A DNA stretch of 64,000 nucleotides from contig JAALGY010000053.1 in the NCBI GenBank assembly GCA_032358165.1, forward strand, positions 1 through 64,000. The letters are read 5' to 3'. Below the pieces are notes generated by a model, which was not told where the DNA came from, did no database searches, and worked only from the letters and a program-made list of their open reading frames with translations. Below, one piece after another: positions 11,225-23,240 of this stretch; the first letter of the stretch is position 1, and every line of letters begins with the position of its first letter. The DNA comes from Diplosphaera chodatii (lineage: Eukaryota > Chlorophyta > Trebouxiophyceae > Prasiolales > Stichococcaceae). A program made the translations under genes and the position numbers.

Positions 11225-14200
11225 TCAGGCCTGCGCCGCTGGAACCGACCCATTTGCAGCTGGCTCGCTGTTTTGCTCAGGCCCTGGCTGCTGCTGGTCT
11301 GCGGCGGCTGCTGCGAACGCCGAAGTCTTGCTGCGGCTGCCGATCTCGGCGACCAGCTTCTCGGCCACCGCGGCGACGGTATGCATGCCGTGCACCTGCA
11401 GCATGGCCGCAAAAATCAGTTGCGCATGCCTGACGGTGACTGATGCAGGGGTTTGCAGCACAGCACTGTGCACCACAGTTTGGCTACCTCAGTGCTGTCG
11501 CAGACTGTCATCTGACTCACGTGGTTGTCGCGGGTGCGCACGTTGACGGTGCCGGCCTTCTTCTCCTCCTCGCCCACCACCTGCGGTACGGCACAACAGC
11601 ACCTCAGGGATACCGTCAACTGCTGCTTGCTTGCCCAGCATGGGAGCTGCTGCTCAAACAAACAAGGTGGAGCCTTCAACCACAGGATCCCAGACTGGCG
11701 ACATGACAGACCGGCTGGCAACATTGCAAACCCCGCGGCTGCGTCGCATGCTGCCGACCCCCCTGACACACCACTGAGCACGCCGCAGCGCAGCTCACCA
11801 GGATGTAGTTCCACTGCTCCAGCTGCGCCTCCCGGACCTTCTTCTGCATCTTGCGGTCCGACTCGTCCACCTCGCAGTGGATGCGGCGGGCGCGCAGCTG
11901 CCGCCGCACCTCCCGCGCGTACTCCAGGCTCACCTCCGAGATGGGCACCACCATCACCTGCGCGGCGCAGTCGACGTGGGTCAGCGGCGGCGCTCACCCA
12001 GCACCGCCGCAGCAGAGTGTCTCCACATGCCAAGGCCAGAGCCTGAACTGGGAAGTAAGCGAACTGCATCTGAGCAGCTACCTGCAGGCCCCGCGATGAC
12101 TGCGCAGCAGCAGAAGCAAGCACAACTCCGTGCTCGGGAGGACGGTTCAAACCGGATGGCAACACCTGGGGCCGTCCTCATCAGGAACCGACCGCGGCGT
12201 GTCAAGCCGTTCACCTGGCGCGGGCTGAGCCAGGCGGGCCACTTGCCCGCGTAGTGCTCGGTCAGGATGGCGAACATGCGCTCCACGGAGCCCAGGATCG
12301 CGCGGTGCAGGATCACGGGCGCCTCCAGCGTCTGCTCCTCCGTGCTATACTTCAGCCCGAACCTGCGCCGGGGGAGGGGTCCAGCGGATGTAGAGTCTCA
12401 GTCGATCATGATTGCCGAAAGTGAAGGGGCATGGGCAGTTGAAAGGTGAAGGTGCACGTGCAGGGGTCTGCCGGCGGCGGTGGCAAAGCAGGGCAGCAGG
12501 AGGAGCCGGGCGCTGTGCAGGTGCGACCTGGAAGCAGGGCCCGGGATGGCAAGGGAAAGCTGCAGACGGGGCCGCACTTGATGGGCAGCTGGAAGTCGAG
12601 CTGCATGGTGGCGCACTGGAACTTGCGCCGCAGCGCGTCAAACACCGTGATGTCGATCTTGGGGCCGTAGAACGCGCCGTCCCCGGGGTTCATCTGGCCA
12701 CAGCAGCAGCACCAGCCACCTCAGACGCCAATGCCCTTTGCAGCCTCGTGGATGGGTGGATGTCAAGCAGCACCGCTCAGCTGCACAGTGTGTGAGCCGC
12801 AGCAGGGGAAACCTCCCTGGCAAAAGGAGTGCGGCCGTGTACAGGTGAGCTGCACAAGAGCCATGCAGGCTTGCAGGCGCTCCAATATCAGCAAAGGGCG
12901 CCAGCGGTGGCAGCATTCCAGCAGCAAGAAAAGTCCCACCTCCCACTGCTGGCCGCTGGCGTTGAGGGCGTCCTCCAGGGACGCCTCCGCCTTGGCCCAC
13001 AGCGCCAGGTCGCCCATGTACTTCTCCGGCCGTGTGGACAGCGCCATACGGTACTGCAGCCCGAACACGTCGTACACCTGCGCCAGGGGCAGGCACATCC
13101 AGGGCTCAGGGCGTCACAGCGCGGCACCGTCGCTGCAACTGGCAGGATGCTGCAGTGCCAGTGAGCACTGCACACATTGGCAGCAAGCGGGAGGCAAGGA
13201 GCAAACCAAGGTTGATGAGTGTTTCTGTGACGCCACTGCAAGGCGCTCCTCTGAGGACCTCAGGCCAACGTGCACAAGTCAGAGCGAGTTGGTTCCAGCC
13301 GCACCTCGCCCATCATGCGCAGGAAGGCGGACACCTCGGCGGACACCTGCGACGGGCGGCAGAAGATGTGCGCGTCGTCCTGCTGGAAGCGCCGCACCCG
13401 CGTCAGCCCCGTCAGCGCTGCAGGGGGCAGGAGCAGGTGAGAGCTTGTCCAAAACCCTCAAATTGGTTTCGGGGCCGTCTGTGTGCAGACGTTCATCAGC
13501 AGAGCTGCTGAAGTCCCAAAGCCAAGCAGGCCTGCGGCGCGCGCCACTCACCGCCGGAGAACTCGTTGCGGTGGAGCACGCCGAAGTCGGCCATGCGCAG
13601 CGGGAGCTCCCGGTAGGTGCGCGACCGCGCGCCGAAGATGAGGCAGTGCCCCGGGCAGTTCATGGGCTTCAGCCCGAACTGCTGCTTCTCCACCTCCAGC
13701 AGGAACATGTTCTCCTGTTTGGAGGCGGGCAGCAACCAGGGTCAGCACCTGTGCGCCCTGCTGCTCCGTGATGCACAGCACAGGCTGCCTGTCAACCTGC
13801 ATCAGGCTCCGGCACAACTCATGCGATTGCCACTGAGCGGCATCCAGCTGCAGCACGTCACAACACAAGACCGTGCAGTAGGTATGTTGCCCGGTGTCCT
13901 CATAGTCGCAAATCCAGATCCAACTGAGCAGGGCCTGTACCTTGTAGTGCGCGGCGTGGCCGGAGGTGTGCCACAGGTCCAAATTGTACATGTTGGGGGT
14001 CACCACCTCGTGGTACTCGTACTCCCAGTACTTCTGCCTGATGTACTGCAGGTGTACAGGGCAGCGCACGAGAGTCAGCAGCTGTGGCCGGAGACGTATC
14101 TTCAAGGCTTGAGAGGCTCGGGCGACCAAGTCTGCTCACAGGTGGATCAGGGTTCAGAGCATAGTGTCACGTAGCACAGCGCTTTCAGGCCACGCACGTC

Positions 14201-16747
14201 GACCAGGGCGTTGTACACGATGGTGCCGCCGGGCAGGAAGAAGCAGGAGCCGGGCGACAGCCGGTCGAACATGAACAGCTGCTGCTGGGTGCCCACGTTG
14301 CGGTGGTCCCGCTTGCGCGCCTCCTCCATGCGGTACTGGTAGTCCTTCATCTGGTCCTTCTCCGGGAACGCGATGCCGTACACCCGCTGCAGGGGGGAAC
14401 ATCAAGAGCTGCCGGTGAAGAAATGGTTGACGCTCTGAGGCTGCAGTACTCACAGGGACTTCCTGCGTTGAGGGTTACATGGTGTGGCAATGCTGAGCAT
14501 GTGATGGTGTGCTTGGCAGCTCAGCAGATCGGTCAAGCAACGCAGTATGCCATAAGCAACATCAGCGGTGCTGGGCATGCCCTGAAACGCTGCTGTACGA
14601 CCATCGCTGACTGCCTGCAGGTGCTGATGAGCCCGAAGCAGCACGAGCAACCAGCCGAAAGCTATAGCTGCACGTCGCCTTTGCGGCTCAGCAGCACATG
14701 CGCTAGATCACACACAGCAGCAGAGCAGGCGCAGCTGCCAGGCAAAGCACCTGCAGCCCCTCCCGCGTGACGTCGCCCTTCCAGAAGGAGCGCGACATCG
14801 CCTGCACCGCCGTCGCCTTCAGCAGCCCCGAGTGGGGCAGGTGCGGGCCCCGGCACAGGTCCACCATCGGGCCGCACCGGTACAGGCTGATCGTCGCGTC
14901 GCTCGGCAGCCCGCTGATGATCTCCACCTGTGCAGCGCAATTGGGCAGGGTTTTTCCATTTTCAGGTGAGAACTTTAGGCGCTAACACTCCCTGCGTCGC
15001 CGGCGCCACCCCCCACTGTCGTGATGCCGTGCCGGTGCGTACATGTTTGTACACAGCGGCTGCATAGACCAGTGCACCTTGAACTTGTTCTCCTCGAACA
15101 TGTCCAGCGCCTCGTCGCGCGACACCACCGCCCGCTCGAACGGCGCCCTGTCCTTCACCAGCTGCACGGAGGGCAGCCACAAGTGTCAGCACCGTTCCCG
15201 GTTTCTCCACCAGCTGCTTGCCCCGCAGTTGACTGATTGGCAACCCTGAACGGCTGCAGATTACTCTTGCCCACACTGCATCAGCGCCAGCGCCCGCACT
15301 GATGCCTTGCCATGGCGATACCCACCTTGTCGATGTGCTTCTGGATGCGCGGCTTGTCGGCCTCCGTCAGCACCCGGTCCCCCAGGTAGCAGTCGTAGTA
15401 GAAGCCCTCCTCCAGGGCGGGCCCGATCGTCAGGTCCGCCCCGAACTCCGCCTCCAGCGCCTCCCCCAGCGCGTGGCTGCTGCTGTGCCAGAACGTCTGC
15501 AGGGGTGCGCGCAGCGGCGAGCGTCAGGCTCAATTAAGGCGCTCGGAATAAGTAGCATGCTCCAACAGCAAGGCCAGCGCCCAGCACAGCAGCTGCCAGG
15601 ATAGCACACTGCTCAGGACTGGAGTGCGGCATGTGGACAGCGCTTTGATGAATGAGGTGGCAGCAATGGACACGCACGTCCTTGCCGAGCGGGTGCTCGA
15701 AGTCCAGCAGCTCCAGCTGGCAGTCCGCCTCCAGCGGCCGTATCAAGTCCCAGGTCTTGCCGTCCACCCTGCAGCCAGCACCACCAGGCGATCGCTGCCG
15801 TGCAAACTGCTGAACTATTATGTCACAAACACACCGCATGATGGCTGCCACTCCCGCCACGCCACCGGTGCTTGCCCATGCATCCTACACTCGCAGAGCG
15901 GACGGCTCACTTGGAGATGAGGACCTTCTTGGCCAGCGACTTGGAGATGCCGGCGGCAATGTCCAGCGGCGTGGTCACCCCCGCCACGCCCTCCTTCTCC
16001 TTCCCATCCGGCAGCGTGACTGCAGGGCATGCGAGTGTCTCTCGTGCCAGTCGTTTTGCAGTGAGCAACGCTGCTGTGGACTGTCGTGTGCATGGAACTG
16101 TGGGCGGGTGACTGCTGCGGCAGTTGCCCTGGTGTCCCTGCAGTTGCAAGCTGACCAGCGCGATGACAGGGTGGAATTGCAACATGCGCATGAGGCTGCC
16201 GACTGCTGCTGTACTGTACCATGCTGAGACTGGCCAGCAGGCTGCCTGCCACTGCGGTGTACTGCGGCAGCGTCCGCCCAAGGCATGATCATGCACAGCT
16301 CGGCGGGGGAGGCACGAAAGCATGTGCACCTTTGATCTGCACGTTCGCCTCTCGAGCTGCGTCCACTTTCTGCAGCTCCCGCTTCCTGTACTCCTCAAAC
16401 AGCTGTATCCGCTTCTGAAAGTATGGCAGCTTTTCCTTCGCGATGTCTGCATCTGACTTTGCCGGGGCCTTTGCAGGCGCGGCGCCATTGGCTGTAGGTT
16501 TTGCTGCACCAGCGTCCGCTGCAGGCTGCGCGTCGTTCACATGCATGTCTGCGAGCTGCGCTTGTGCTGCATCTGCGGCTGCAATGGAAGCCGGATCTGC
16601 TGTTGCGGCCCCGCCGCAGCAGTCACCCCCCATCCTGACACCCAGATGGAGTCCGATGCACGTTGCAACACCCAGATGTGCAGGAAACGTCCGGCTGCAC
16701 ATGCACAGCGCAAACCCGTTTGGCGTGTGAACAGTAGTGCAAACCAT
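11225..16747 (-). CDS. Threonyl-tRNA synthetase
   Basis: Charges tRNA-Thr with threonine. Sixteen phase-consistent exons: 16747-16330, 16019-15911, 15768-15678, 15496-15326, 15161-15078, 14927-14751, 14386-14198, 14045-13941, 13714-13552, 13417-13305, 13077-12940, 12693-12578, 12362-12215, 11957-11799, 11580-11521, 11395-11225. Total 803 residues from the first ATG, 765 from an in-frame ATG at 16633. The order is an Ala-rich leader, a TGS domain (about 140-205), then the second-additional/editing domain with HSSSH at about 210 and CRGPHLPH. The class II core has MNCPGHC (zinc Cys), motif 2 LHRNEFSG and QDDAHIF (zinc His). Motif 3 is [16 protein letters not shown], and the C-terminal anticodon-binding domain has MVVPISE and RTRDNH. 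All family hallmarks are present, so the enzyme should be active. The 38-residue extension between the two ATGs may direct organelle import. Confidence 0.96.
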
Positions 16748-17056
16748 CTCAGCTATACGCGAAACTGTAGATAAGGTACATGCATTCCTAGAGGTACACT
16801 TGCTTCCTGAAGTTCATGGTGGTGTGGCCTGCTGGTGGATGTGGTTGTGCTCAAGCCACGTTAATACAGTCGGTGTTTTGCAAGGGGCTCTGCACAGAGG
16901 ACAACATACAAGCCGACAGCCGCTTCACACTTTGCTTGCATGGCCGGCCAGCGTAACGGTCAGGATCAATCAGGAAGGTTGTTGCCCAGCTCAGTAGTAT
17001 CTTGATGCGGATGCTCGCTCGGCAACGTCCATGAAACAACCCGCTGCGGTGCCGCA
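16748..17056. other. Intergenic spacer between ThrRS 5' end and CWC22 3' end
   Basis: No splice-consistent coding frame is seen. It should hold the ThrRS promoter and the CWC22 3' untranslated region. Confidence 0.5.
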
Positions 17057-20000
17057 TCAGCGCCGCCGGCGCTTGTCGTCCCGCGGCGGCGTGGGGCTGC
17101 CCGCCCGCTTGCGCTCCGCCCCCCGCCGGCCGCCCTCCCCGCCGCGCTCCCGGCTTCCTTCCCGCCGCCGGTCGCCGCGCCCGCCGCGCCGCTCGTCCCG
17201 GCCAGTATCCCGCTCGTCGCCCCCCCTGCGCCGCTCGTCGCGGCCGCCAGCGTCCCGCCCGGCGTCCCGGCGGCCGTCCTCGCGCCCAGAGGGGGGGTCC
17301 CGCCGGCCGCGGTGCTCCCGGCGGGGCGGGCTGCCGTCGCGGTGCGGCGTCGCCAGCGTGCTGTCGGGGCTGCGCGCGCGCTCGGGCTTGCGCGCCGGCG
17401 GCGGCGGCGGCAGCTTCTGCTCCTCCTCGCTGCGGGGGGGACACGTCACAAACACCGTCAGCTCGCGCTGCTGATACTGCAGTTCCTGCTGGCAGCGGGG
17501 CTTGCCCATCGACAGAGTGCCATGCGCCTCGCTGCAGCAGCACTGCATGTACGGATGATGCAAGGTGGTACGGGTGCCAGCACACAAATGCTCAGCAACA
17601 TCAACAGCAGCCTGGCAGGCGCCACCTGTCGCTGCTGCTGCTGCTGTCGGATGAGGAGCTGTCGCTGCTGCTGCTGTCAGAGTCCGAGGAGCTGTCGCTG
17701 CTGCTGGAGTCGCTGCTGCTGGAGTCGGATTCGGAGTCACTGCTGGAATCGGACGACGCCGCGGCGGCGGCGGCCGCCTGCTGCTGCATGATCAGCTTGG
17801 GCAGGTTCTGCGCAGTCACAAAGGGCAGGCAGTTAGCGCGTGTATGGGGATGCACCAGACCTGCGACTCTGTAGACGGCAGCAGCGGCAGTAGCAGCAGC
17901 GTACCTTCAGGTGCTCGCGCATGTCATCTGTCAGGCCGCCCAGGCCGATGGATGTGAAGAAGTTGATGGAGAAGCGCATGTTGCGCGGCGTGTCCTGCGT
18001 GCACAGCAGCGACCCAAGATGTGGACTGGGCCGGTGAACGCTGCATCCATGCCACCCACAGCAGAGACGTTCACAGCAGCTGGGAGCCGATGGTCCAGCA
18101 CCTGCTGCAGCTCCCGCCAAAGCGTAGACCAATCACCCCACTGGCAGCCAGGCATAAAGTGGGTGGGCAGCAGCTGACGGGGCCACCAGGCAGCACCTTG
18201 GGGAAGATGCCCTGCACCCACATCGCGGCCGCCGGGTCCTGCAGCCGCCCGTTCAGGCTGCTCAGGCCCATGCTCTCCGACAGCTCCTGCGCAGCCGCAT
18301 CCATCCGATCAGCGCAGCACTGAGGCCATTTGCGGGAGCTTAGGCGGTTTCAGGGATGTCGCGCAGGGTCGCGTGTCCAGACAGCTGAACAGTCAAGCTC
18401 GCGAAGGGCTGCTGCAAAAGACAGAGGGCACACGCCCCCCACCTGGAACAGGATCTTGATGAAGATGCGGGCGGACGAGGTGGTGGCCTCCTCAGTCAGC
18501 ACGATGTTGCTGAGCGTGCCCCAGGAGATGGCGTCCGTCGACAGCAGGTGTGCGAAGAACTGCACGGCAGGGGCGGAGGCTCAGCTGTGCAAAGGCCATT
18601 GCACAGAGGTTGCAGGTGAGATCTGAGCCAGCAAGCCTTGCCGGACACATCACAGCCAAGCCGCCACCGTGGGAACGTGCACAGCGGAGGCACCTTGGCG
18701 ACGTTGCGCAGCTTGTTGGTCTCCAGCCGGTGGATGAGGTTGTACTGCCGGCGGAAGCAGTCCTCAAACACCTCCTGGTACTCCCGCTTCAGGTAGCAGA
18801 AGCGCTGCGCCAGCAGCCCGTAGTACCTGTGGCCACAGCCCACAGCAGCTTGTCGACGGCGGACGGACCACGGTTCTTGATTTGAACAGCCTGCCAAGCG
18901 GTTGCTGTCCCTCACTTGGGCCTCGAACGCAATCATGTGCCGGCAGGACGGCCGCAGGTTGAATCAGCAGGTCAGGCAGCGGGGCGCACGCGCGACCGGG
19001 GCCCGCACCGGATGTACGTCTTCTCCTGGCTGCAGCACTCCAGGATCATGGTGACCACCTCGATCTCCCGCCCCGGGTCCACCTGGATCTTCATCAGCTT
19101 GTGCCCCGCCTCCTCAAAGTCCAGCGCGCTCATGATGGTCAGGTAGATGGTGCGCCTGCAGCGCCGGGCGCAGTCGTCAGGAGCTGCCATGTCCAGCCGC
19201 ACCACTCACGCTGCATGCGTCCAGCTACTCAGCAGATCTGGTGCGGATGCAGATGTCCGTGTTGTCGGAGTGTGCTGCGCGCATGCCAGGATATTTAAAC
19301 CCTGAAACCCAGCCCGTACCGCAGGTTGATGAGGTCGGTGTCGGTCATGTCCTTGATGCCGGCGGCGCCGCCGAAGCCGGCGCCCTGGGCCCCCCCTGGA
19401 GCGCCCTCCTCATCCGAGTCGTCCTCGTCCTCGTCGTCCTCCTCGCCCCCCTCGCCCTCCTCATCAGAGTCCTCGCCCAGCACCTCGCGCTTGATCGCCT
19501 GGCGCCACGGACAGCAGCAAAATTAGGCAGCAAGATCGACAGCAACAGTGTGCGCACACAAGCCGTGATGTCATTCGTGACGCCTCGCACGCTGTTGAAT
19601 GTGCCGGCGCTGCCGCTGGAGAGGAGCTTGCACCACTGGCGTCATCATCAAATTATAGGGTTTCGATCCTATGAGTTGGGAGGCAGCACACAAGCGCACA
19701 CTCACACACTATCGCGGCACAGAAGCAACAACAATAGGATCCGCTACAGCCTCCGTGCCTCAGCGTGACTGCTGCTGAGGCGCAGGAGAGGTGCAAACAG
19801 TATTGTAGCCACACCCTCATCCCCTGCAGCAGATGGCTCACCTCATACTCCTTCTCGTGCAGGTTGTAGTCCGGATCGTACTTGAAGACGTCCAGGCTCA
19901 CAAGCGCATCCAGCTCGTCCTTCGTGGACACCTGCCAGACCTCATCAGATGTTGAGTTGTTCAGCGCATCGCGCGAAACACAATCAACGTGTTGGCGCTG

Positions 20001-22819
20001 AGCTGCAGACTCCTGGCGGCCCTGACTCACGAGCCAAATGGGACCCCGGGCAGGCGAGCACATCCACAGCTCTGGGCACGGCGGCAGGCGTCTGCAACAT
20101 GCACCAGCACGCCAAGGCGTGCAGGAGACCCAGCAGACGCTGCCCGACACCGGGACCGCCGCAGAACCACACCCCCCGGCCCCCACCTCGTGCGTGATCT
20201 GGTCCTCCGGCTCCACCAGGTCCAGCTCGGGCGGCACCGCCGGGAAGCCGGCCGCCTCGAAGCCCGTCTTGCGCACCAGGAACAGCGCCTCGATGGTGTA
20301 CTGCACCCGCTTGTCCACGTCGCCCTCATGCATCACGTGCCGGAAGCGGTCGTACACGCTGCGACAGCACAGGACCCAGCTGCCATCAGGCGCTGAGCGA
20401 GCCGTTGCAAGCTGCCAATCATGTGCAAGCACGTGCGGAAGCTCAGACCGCCTTCTGTACAGCCCGCACTGCCTGTCCCATGCCAGAGCACAGGGTGCAG
20501 TTGCGTATCATTGTTATGCTGCATGAGATCAGTGCTGAACGCTGAACAGTCGCTGCTGAAGTCGAAGGCTGGGGCGCACTGGTTGGCGGGGCCGGGCGCC
20601 ACGTCCTGCAGGAAGGCGCCCGTCTCCTTGGCCAGGGACACCGCGACCTCGATGGAGGAGTCGCTGGGCTTCTCCAGCAGCGTCAGCAGCAGCTCCAGCA
20701 CCAGCAGCTCGTGCACCACCTGCGTGGGGGAGGTCCATCGCTGTCACCCCTTGTGGCCTCCCCCGCATGGGCGTGGAGCCTGGACTCATGTCCTGAACGT
20801 GATCGTGTACACACCGCAGAGCCCCGGCGTTGGCCAGCAGCTCAACCCAAGCATCTGCACACGAGATGTGAGCAGGCCCACACAGCACATTGCTGGATGC
20901 AGGCCGCAACGCAAGAGATAGAAGTTCAATGTCATGCGACAGGGCCGGGCACCTGCTGGTTGACCAGGTGCGCGATGAACTTGGAGACGGCCAGGATGAT
21001 GGGCTTGTCGTTGCGCGTGTACGCGCGCACCCACTGCTTCAGCAGCCGGTGCAGCAGCAGCTCCCCGATCTCCGGGAATTTGGTGTTGAGCACCTGCGCG
21101 GTGGCGGCGGGAGCGCGGTCGGAACGGACTGCGCACGAGAGCCCTGCCATGCTGTGGGACATCGCAGCCCTCCCTTTGGGATGCTCCACTGCTGCAGCAG
21201 TAGAGTCTGCACAAGGCAACTCGCACCGCCACGAGCGCGGCGTAGACAGGCGTGAAGGTCGGGCTGGCCATCTGACTCTTCATCAGCGACCGGCACAGCA
21301 GGCCGCGCCCGCGCACCAGGTTCTGCAGCAGATGCGGGACAAGCACTATCAAGAGGCAAGGTTGGGACATCACGTCATTGCTTCCATCCTCCACTGCAGT
21401 GCAGGATGATGGTAAAGATACAAGAGCCGCTGAAAATATCACTCGTCCTCACCTCGCCAAAGAACTCCGGGAGGATCTGCTTGATGTTCATGATGTTGAC
21501 CTTGTTGACCAGGCCATTGAGCGACTTGCGCAGCGCATCCCAGGTCATCCGCTGGTACTCCTGCACATGTCTATGACGCACCATCAGCTGCAGGCTGCAG
21601 TGCAGCAGATTTACAGCAGCAGGGCTACATGATGCTTGCGCATGAGTCTCTGACGGCGGCATGCTTGCAGCAACATCTGCCGCGCGTCCGCTACACTGTC
21701 ATCACAACACACTGCACGCTGGGCGCGAGCTGCACCACCACTGGGCCACAGCAGAGGTAAGTTAAGAGTTCAAGGCTGCCGACAAACCGCCACAGCAACA
21801 TGTGTGCAGTTGACGTGCGCAGAAGCAAAAGCGCGCCTTGCCCTCCTTGTCGTCGGCTTCGCGCATCATCTGCGCCAGCTTGAAGGGCGGGATGTACACG
21901 CCGCCGGCGGGGCCCGCGGGCTTCGGGGCGCGCTCACGCTCCGCCGGCTCCGCCGCCGCCACGGCCGCCGTCTCCGCCGGCGCCTCGGCGTCGTTGAGCC
22001 GCGCCGCCGGGCCGCCATTCTGCAGGCGAAGCCCAAGGTGTGCGCGTTTGCGTGCCCCGGGTCGGCTGGCGTCATGCGCAAGGTGCTGTGGCAGCTTGAT
22101 GCACGCTGCTCTCCAGGTCGCTGTGCGCGCTGGCGTGTGCTGACGTGAGCTGGCTGACGCTCAGATGACTGCGCACAACTGAATGCTCAGCTGAAAGCAG
22201 CAACCAACCTGTAGCGGGCGCTCCGCCTCGGGTGCATCCCGGTCGGCGCGCCGCCGCGGCGGGCTCAGCTCCCGGCGCCTGCGCGGGCTGTCGTCGCGGT
22301 GGCGCCGCCGGGGCGGGCTGGGGCTGTGGCGCCGGCCGCGGTGGCGGGGAGGGCTCTCGCCGCGGTGCCTGCCGCTGCGGCCGCCCCTGTCCGGGCTGCT
22401 GCTGCGGCGGCGGGGCCGCCTGTCGCGATCCCGCCCTGCATCTCGCCGCCTGCTGTCGTCGTCAGCGTCTTCCTTACCGCCGGGCCTGCAGCAGCATAGG
22501 CACGAGTGCTTGCAAGGAGCGCATAACAAGTTGTCGCAGGTGGCTTGGGTCTCGACACAACACGAGCAGGATGCCAGTGTGTGACACACTTGCACGTACA
22601 GCTGTTGCCCTCTGTGAAGCGCTGGGCAGCTCCAGCAAGTCAAATGCAGCTCTTTTCTTCAGCACAGGTTGGCAGCAATCACCCGTCCGGGATCGATGGG
22701 CCCGCGGCGTCGTCCTGGGCAGGGGGCGCCGCAGTCCCAGCGTCTTCCTCCGGCAGCTCGCGATTGTCGACGGCGTCTGATGACGCCGAGCTGTCCGAGT
22801 CAGAATCCCTTCGCACCAT
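17057..22819 (-). CDS. CWC22: Pre-mRNA-splicing factor CWC22 homolog
   Basis: CWC22 (nucampholin) is a spliceosome component that in animals delivers eIF4A3 for exon-junction-complex assembly. Seventeen exons give 884 residues, close to human CWC22: 22819-22683, 22485-22209, 22019-21837, 21560-21453, 21322-21227, 21093-20953, 20719-20580, 20358-20187, 19931-19842, 19498-19320, 19155-19009, 18826-18694, 18559-18443, 18286-18197, 17994-17905, 17807-17626, 17429-17057. An Arg/Ser/Asp-rich head (1-140) leads to [14 protein letters not shown], then a MIF4G domain from about 200 ([20 protein letters not shown]). An acidic linker precedes an MA3 domain from about 508 ([20 protein letters not shown]), with [13 protein letters not shown] and the [12 protein letters not shown] segment. 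A Ser/Asp run (about 715-760) and an Arg/Pro-rich tail close it. The third intron needs a GC donor at 21836. It is divergent from the PPR-like gene, which starts 421 bases away. Confidence 0.95.
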
Positions 22820-23240
22820 GGTGCACCTGATGCAGGGTGCAAGCAAACGCAGGGTTACCGCATCCTGGTCACCGCCGGCTGCGCGATGTACGCCAAGCAA
22901 ACGGTGCTGACGTTCCACAGCGGAGAACAGAGCTGCAAGGACGCAAGTGAGCTGAAGTCTGTGCCATGCGGACCTAGTCTGCGTGCTAGCATGGGTAACC
23001 TCGCACTACATGCCCACCGAGTGCAGGCCACGGTGGCCAGCAAGGTTCAGTGTTGCAGTCTTCGTGAGTTTCACACAAAAGAAAGTTTGCACCAACCGCT
23101 TGCCCCTTTTGATCCGGCAATCACTGGCTTGTGAGCATCTCGACAAAAGATTGCATTGACGTGCATGCAGGCCTGCCTCATTCGGTGATTTCAACCAGCT
23201 GCTATCAGAACGCAGCCGAGCAGCGGTGAAAACAGCCACG
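22820..23240. promoter_or_regulatory. Shared divergent promoter region of CWC22 and the PPR-like gene
   Basis: The two start codons at 22819 (-) and 23241 (+) face away from each other across 421 bases with no supported coding sequence. Regulatory content is inferred from position only. Confidence 0.45.
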
